NCBI RefSeq assembly: GCF_005116505.1
Contig: NZ_SWBR01000001.1
Span: 930,001 to 994,000, forward strand
DNA length: 64,000 nucleotides
Reading direction: 5' to 3'
Origin: Pedobacter polaris
Lineage (GTDB): Bacteria > Bacteroidota > Bacteroidia > Sphingobacteriales > Sphingobacteriaceae
The translations under genes were made by a program, and so were the position numbers. Under the pieces are notes generated by a model that was not told the DNA's origin, made no database searches, and saw only the letters and a list, made by a program, of their open reading frames with translations. Below are positions 60,301 through 64,000 of the stretch, piece by piece (position 1 is the stretch's first letter; each line of letters starts with the position of its first letter).

Positions 60301-60699
60301 CTAAATTAAAGGTTGTGCAGGATTATTTTTATAATAATCCAATTTATATTGAAACATCTCACTCATTTTTACTGCTCTCCACTTTGCTTCACTTGCTTTT
60401 TCACCAGTAAAATGCTCATCAACAGTTTCGTTGAATAAGTTAATCCAAGTATCAAAATGTTCTTTTGCTATAGGAAGCTTGGCATGTTTTAAAAATGGGC
60501 TACCGCTATAAGCTTGAACATCTAACAATATGGTTTGCCAAAAACTATACATTTTTTCTAAATGTGCTGGCCAATTGTCTTGAATAACTCCATTAAAAAT
60601 AGGAGATAATAATTCATTATCTCTAACTTTCCCATAGAAGTTGTTTACCAATATTTTAACATCATCTAAAGTTAGAATATCTGTTTGTTGAGCTTCCAT
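60301..60699 (-). CDS. Group III truncated haemoglobin
   Basis: The 132-residue product matches group III globins: 'VNNFYGKVRDNELLSPIFNGVI', 'WPAHLEKMYSFWQTILL', the proximal His in 'KEHFDTWINLFNETV' and 'HAKLPI' nearby. Such proteins bind oxygen or nitric oxide, or perform peroxidase-type chemistry, in the cytosol. The ATG lies one base downstream of the hydrolase stop, so translation is likely coupled. Clustered with an exporter and a hydrolase. Confidence 0.92.
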   Translation of the reverse strand: MEAQQTDILTLDDVKILVNNFYGKVRDNELLSPIFNGVIQDNWPAHLEKMYSFWQTILLDVQAYSGSPFLKHAKLPIAKEHFDTWINLFNETVDEHFTGEKASEAKWRAVKMSEMFQYKLDYYKNNPAQPLI

Positions 60700-60700
60700 A

Positions 60701-61347
60701 TTAAAGGTTTTTTAATAAGTCAAATATAAGCTGTTCTATTTGAGAAGCTTTATTCACAATCATAAAATGACCGCCAGTTGGTATTTCTATTACATTTCGA
60801 ATATTTTTTATTGGAAAAATTTTATCGGCTGTTCCATGAATATGGATCAGATTACTTAGATAATCTTCGTTCTCCCAATTCATAATTTGATCTATTGCCC
60901 AAACCAAAAACTTTGGATTTGTATCTCTAATTATTTGATGAAGTAAGATAGATTCCGCTTTACTTTCTAAGCTAAAATAATAGTCGGCCGTAAGTTTATT
61001 GCTTAAGGTTAAAAACCAAAGAGGCGCAATTTTATGAATTTGTAATTTGCTTGCTAATCTAAGTTGCCAGCTAAATTCACTTTTAGACTTAACGCTTGAT
61101 ATGATAATTACTTTTTTACAAGCAATAATTTTGGAGATTTCTTGAGCGATAATTCCTCCAAAAGAAATGCCTATTAAAATTACATCATTAGTTTATCAAT
61201 TTGCTTAGTGAGTTCTTCGCAATAATTAAATAAACTTTCATTTTTTCTAGGCTCATTCCATCTAATAAATTGATATTCGATTTTAGATAAATCTAGAAAC
61301 TGAAAAACCCTCTCGTCGGCGCCTAAACCACTGATGAAATATACCAT
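60701..61347 (-). pseudogene. Alpha/beta hydrolase gene broken by a one-base deletion
   Basis: Read from ATG 61347 the frame gives 'MVYFISGLGADERVFQF...EELTKQIDKLMM' and stops at 61180. One base later in phase, the protein continues 'DVILIGISFGGIIAQEISKII' with nucleophile Ser in GISFGG, on to 'GTADKIFPIKN', 'PTGGHFMIV' (catalytic His) and the stop at 60701. Total length is 647 bases, two short of a multiple of three plus, consistent with a missing A near 61183-61191. The rest is intact, so the defect is recent or a sequencing error. The downstream globin start is adjacent. Confidence 0.85.
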
Positions 61348-61450
61348 AAAGTAAAGCTAGGGAATAACTTTGCTGGTTTTATATTTTTAAATAATTGCCT
61401 TGTAACTATAATAGCTTTAACAACTTTCTAGCACAGTAGGTAAAAGTATA

Positions 61451-61500
61451 TCAATATAAGCTCCTCTATTGAGAAGCTTTTTTATAGGCATAAACGACCT
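61451..61500 (-). pseudogene. Decayed duplicate of the hydrolase 3' end
   Basis: ATATAAGCT, TCTATT, GAGAAGCTTT, CATAAA and GACC occur in the same order and near-same spacing as at 60723-60772, the segment that encodes the end of the hydrolase around 'GGHFMIVNKASQIEQLIF'. Small gaps break the frame. It lies upstream of the hydrolase start on the same strand, which suggests a former tandem copy. Confidence 0.65.
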
Positions 61501-61524
61501 GATTTTGTAATTTTTATTCCGATT

Positions 61525-61634
61525 CGTCATGCTCAGCTTGACTGGGCATCTTAACGCGATTATAATTAAGATGAACCTAATTTGTATACTAAAAACCTTT
61601 TATAGCATTATGATTCCCGTTTTTTATGGGAAGA
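61525..61634. repeat. R2 palindromic repeat, full copy
   Basis: CGTCATGCTCAGCTTGACT, then GCATCTTAACGCGAT, and at the right ATTCCC/GGGAA (61613-61632). It matches the copy at 29489-29570, with a longer centre. Confidence 0.75.
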
Positions 61635-61663
61635 GCAGAGCATAAATTTAATGTGTCAACAAT

Positions 61664-62296
61664 TTAAACAATCGCCTTATAGAAGTCTAAATATGCCTCG
61701 TACATATTTTCAGCCTGATTAATGCCTGAAGATGCTGCAATACCATAAATGCCAGTTTCTAAAAGTTGAGGGATATCTGCTAAAGTAACTCCGCCAACAG
61801 CTAAAATTGGTAAATCTATATTTTTAGATCTTAACTCCTCTACTGCATTAGTATAACCATTTATGCCAAGCAATGGAGAGTTGTTAGATTTTGTTGTCGT
61901 TACTTTGAAAGGACCAAAACCAGCATAATCCGCCCCTTCATTAGCTAACCGGATTAAATTTTCTACCGTGTTTGCAGAACCTCCCAAGGTAAATTCTTCT
62001 CCAATTTGTTTACGCAGAGCGATGAAATCTGCATCCATATCTTCAATATGAAAACCTTGTATATCTGCCTTACCTTTTAAATGAATATGATTAGTTACAA
62101 TTAATGTTGATCCCCAATCATCACAAATTTCTGCTATGGTATTAATATCAGTTAATAGTTCATCATCAGATTTGCTTAAACAACGATATTGAATCCATTT
62201 TGCTCCTGCTTCACAAGCTACCTGAACTTGCTCAATATGCGAACTCTGTGGAATATCGTGGGTAATGAAATGTATTTTTTCGATGTATTTTTTCAT
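61664..62296 (-). CDS. Thiamine phosphate synthase family protein (ThiE/TenI-like)
   Basis: The ATG at 62296 gives 210 residues ('MKKYIEKIHFITHD'); an extension to 62314 would read into a repeat. The TIM-barrel shows 'EAGAKWIQYRCLSKSDDEL', 'LIVTNHIHL', 'ADIQGFHIEDMD', 'ADYAGFGPFKVTTTKSNN', and 'ILAVGGVTLADI'. ThiE joins HMP-PP and thiazole-P; TenI is a related isomerase. The usual 'NDR' and 'HLGQED' motifs are altered here, so which one it is remains open. It stands alone, away from other thi genes. Confidence 0.72.
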   Translation of the reverse strand: MKKYIEKIHFITHDIPQSSHIEQVQVACEAGAKWIQYRCLSKSDDELLTDINTIAEICDDWGSTLIVTNHIHLKGKADIQGFHIEDMDADFIALRKQIGEEFTLGGSANTVENLIRLANEGADYAGFGPFKVTTTKSNNSPLLGINGYTNAVEELRSKNIDLPILAVGGVTLADIPQLLETGIYGIAASSGINQAENMYEAYLDFYKAIV

Positions 62297-62308
62297 AAGC
62301 CTAGTTAT

Positions 62309-62430
62309 CGTCATTTCGAAATGAGCTTTTGCGATTGAGAAATCTCTAACATCATAACAACTTCCTTTGTCCTGGCAGTGGAAATCAGTATGAGATATCT
62401 CCTCGCTTCGCTTCGTTCAATATGACGAAG
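62309..62430. repeat. R1-related palindrome upstream of the ThiE-like gene
   Basis: The left arm begins CGTCATTTCGAAATGAGC and reaches GAGAAATCTC; the right arm begins GAGATATCTCC, then GCTTCGCTTCG and ATGACG. The arms pair over about 35 bases with mismatches. It fills the gap between the ThiE-like gene and the receptor gene. Confidence 0.7.
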
Positions 62431-62438
62431 ATTAGATA

Positions 62439-64000
62439 TTAAAATTTAACGTTTAAACTTAACAAAAAGTTACGTGTTGCTTGTGGATAATAGTAATTGC
62501 CACGATCTAAAGCTCCGCCATAAAGATAACTGTAAGAACCCCCATTATTTTCATAAAGCGTACTAAAAACATTATTTACAAGTAACGTCAATCCAATATT
62601 TTTAACACCAGCAAAAGCGGTATTATAACTTAAACGAATATCATTTACAAAAAAGCTAGATAATATACGGCTATTCGCAGATGTATTATCTAAATGTTGT
62701 TTGCCAACATATTTACTAATGAAAGCAATTTCTCCATTTTTAATAATGCCATAACCAATTTCACTTGATGCAATTACCGATGGAGAGAAAGATATATTGG
62801 TGTTTTTATAAGTGTTGGTTAATAGTGAATTATCTGCCTCATCATAAATGTATTCTGTAAATTCTTTAATTTTATTACGACTTAATGTAGCTGTGCCAGC
62901 CCAATAGAAGTTGTTTAAAATTTGCCAGCGACCATCAAATTCAATACCTAACCTGTAGCTATCAGGCACATTCTGTCTGGTTTGCCCACCAACATCGTTT
63001 AACTTACCAGTATTAATCAGTTGATCTTTATAAAACATTGCATAGCCATTAATGCCCAAAGAAAGATTGCTCAATTGAGTTCTATAACCAGCTTCAATAT
63101 CTGTTAAGTTTTCTGATTTTGGTCTGCTATTCACATTAGAATCAGTAAAATCTCTTCTGTTCGGTTCTTTATTTCCTACAGCTACAGATGCATAAATGTT
63201 ACTTCTTTCGTTGAAATTGTACGTTAAACCAGCTTTTGGATTAAAGAAATTTAAGGTCGCATTTTGTTGTGCAGGATTGCCAGCAACATCTTTGCCAAAA
63301 TAAGAATAGTAAACATGTCTGTATTGTAGGTCTGCAAAAATGTTAATTTTTTCTATTTGATAATTTGCTCTTCCAAAAATGTTGAAATCTGTTTTAAAAG
63401 CGTCATTGTCATTATATCTATGTCTCATCGAACCACTTCCATCATAATTTGCATATTTTGCCCAAATTACTTCATCAAAGTGTTTTCCGTCATATTCATT
63501 GTAAGCCCCACCCAAAATAAAATTTAAATTACTTTTTGGAGTGTAATTTAAGGAGTACGTAACACCATAAAAATCGTTATCAAGCCATAATCTCCTTACT
63601 AAATCAGATTTATCAATGGTAGTGCCTCCAATTACAACCGGCGCAATGTTATAATCAGCTAACGTACGATTTTCTTTATATTCTTCGTAATAACCTCTTC
63701 CGTAAGTATAATGAAGTGCCGCATTTGCTACAAGCTGATTGCTTAAACTACGTGTGTAAAATAATTGATAATGATCTTGTTGATAGTTATCTGTTTGATT
63801 GTCATAAGTAAAATCATTATGCCTTCTGTCGGCCGTCAATTGAGCTTCCGAAATACCATTCCATGCCTGATAAGTTTTTTCGGTACCACTAAAAACATTA
63901 GCACGAAGAATATCTTTTTTACCATAATATGCGCCCGATACAAAAAATGACTTCAAGTTTGAAGATGCTCTATCAACATAACCATCAGATTTAATTCTCG
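62439..64000 (-). CDS. TonB-dependent receptor, C-terminal part (continues past the window)
   Basis: The frame is open from the last base of the window to the stop at 62439, so about 520 residues of the barrel are visible and the plug domain lies outside. The 'TTG' at 63956 is internal, not the start: the frame continues upstream as 'KSDGYVDRASSN'. Strands such as 'NLNFILGGAYNEYDGKHF', 'SNIYASVAVGNKEPNRRDF', 'LSLGINGYAMFYKDQLINTG' and the end 'YYYPQATRNFLLSLNVKF' are typical of iron-siderophore or cobalamin type receptors. The ligand is unknown; thiamine uptake is possible given the ThiE-like neighbour. Confidence 0.93.
   Translation of the reverse strand, partial: RIKSDGYVDRASSNLKSFFVSGAYYGKKDILRANVFSGTEKTYQAWNGISEAQLTADRRHNDFTYDNQTDNYQQDHYQLFYTRSLSNQLVANAALHYTYGRGYYEEYKENRTLADYNIAPVVIGGTTIDKSDLVRRLWLDNDFYGVTYSLNYTPKSNLNFILGGAYNEYDGKHFDEVIWAKYANYDGSGSMRHRYNDNDAFKTDFNIFGRANYQIEKINIFADLQYRHVYYSYFGKDVAGNPAQQNATLNFFNPKAGLTYNFNERSNIYASVAVGNKEPNRRDFTDSNVNSRPKSENLTDIEAGYRTQLSNLSLGINGYAMFYKDQLINTGKLNDVGGQTRQNVPDSYRLGIEFDGRWQILNNFYWAGTATLSRNKIKEFTEYIYDEADNSLLTNTYKNTNISFSPSVIASSEIGYGIIKNGEIAFISKYVGKQHLDNTSANSRILSSFFVNDIRLSYNTAFAGVKNIGLTLLVNNVFSTLYENNGGSYSYLYGGALDRGNYYYPQATRNFLLSLNVKF

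Larger units (their letters stand above)
61348..61663. other. 316-base intergenic region with decayed hydrolase fragment and R2 repeat
   Basis: Bases 61451-61500 resemble the 3' end of the hydrolase gene (60718-60775), described as its own entry. Bases 61525-61634 are an R2 repeat. Bases 61348-61450 show no feature. Confidence 0.65.

Noticed and set aside
1..64000. tRNA or rRNA genes, CRISPR arrays, insertion sequences, integrases and toxin-antitoxin pairs
   Set aside because: Gaps and ORFs were read for these and none was seen; a small RNA gene without an ORF could still be missed by eye.

Overview
The window looks like chromosome of a Sphingobacteriaceae bacterium, most likely Pedobacter or a close relative (Bacteroidota). 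The signs are a SusC/SusD pair, several TonB-dependent receptors, three GH92 mannosidases, a DUF6358-type small protein, AT-rich DNA, TAnnTTTG promoter elements, and starts that mostly lack Shine-Dalgarno sequences. No tRNA, rRNA, CRISPR array, insertion sequence or integrase was seen.

Region 1 (1-21013) is a polysaccharide utilization locus for alpha-mannan or mannose-rich glycans. It holds the end of a SusC transporter, SusD, a DUF3823 lipoprotein, a phosphomannose-isomerase-like protein with a long extra N-terminus, a GH92 mannosidase, a sugar MFS permease, a ROK sugar kinase and two more GH92 enzymes. One of those has an extra N-terminal beta-rich region. Together they make a plausible path: glycan capture, mannose release, uptake, phosphorylation and isomerization to fructose-6-phosphate. 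A convergent LytS/LytTR-type sensor-regulator pair follows, then an outer-membrane beta-barrel receptor and a mannonate-oxidoreductase-like SDR.

Region 2 (21020-25878) is a tight minus-strand operon of five secreted proteins of unknown function, including a DUF6175-like protein and a diverged paralogue pair. It ends at a long palindrome and has a terminator-like hairpin in its upstream region. It is the best candidate in this window for an undescribed system.

Region 3 (25879-50646) is mixed housekeeping and accessory genes. It includes an AlkC-like glycosylase, two DUF1579 proteins, three adjacent secreted peptidases (tricorn-like, M28, M61), a DUF4407 membrane protein, a rhodanese, an L-Ala-D/L-Glu epimerase, rhomboid, M14 and PepT peptidases, and a small pair of phage-flavoured genes (ORF6N and a YPEY-motif membrane protein).

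Region 4 (50647-58981) is the conserved rplM-rpsI-rpsB-tsf-(nagA)-pyrH-frr translation block, followed by an ABC exporter and a PLDc_N-like small membrane protein. Two copies of a structured intergenic element with a compensatory base change lie on either side of this block.

Region 5 (58978-64000, minus strand) has an MFS exporter, a truncated haemoglobin, an alpha/beta hydrolase broken by a one-base frameshift with a decayed duplicate of its 3' end upstream, a ThiE-like protein, and the C-terminal part of a TonB-dependent receptor that runs off the window. At least three families of palindromic intergenic repeats are scattered through the window.
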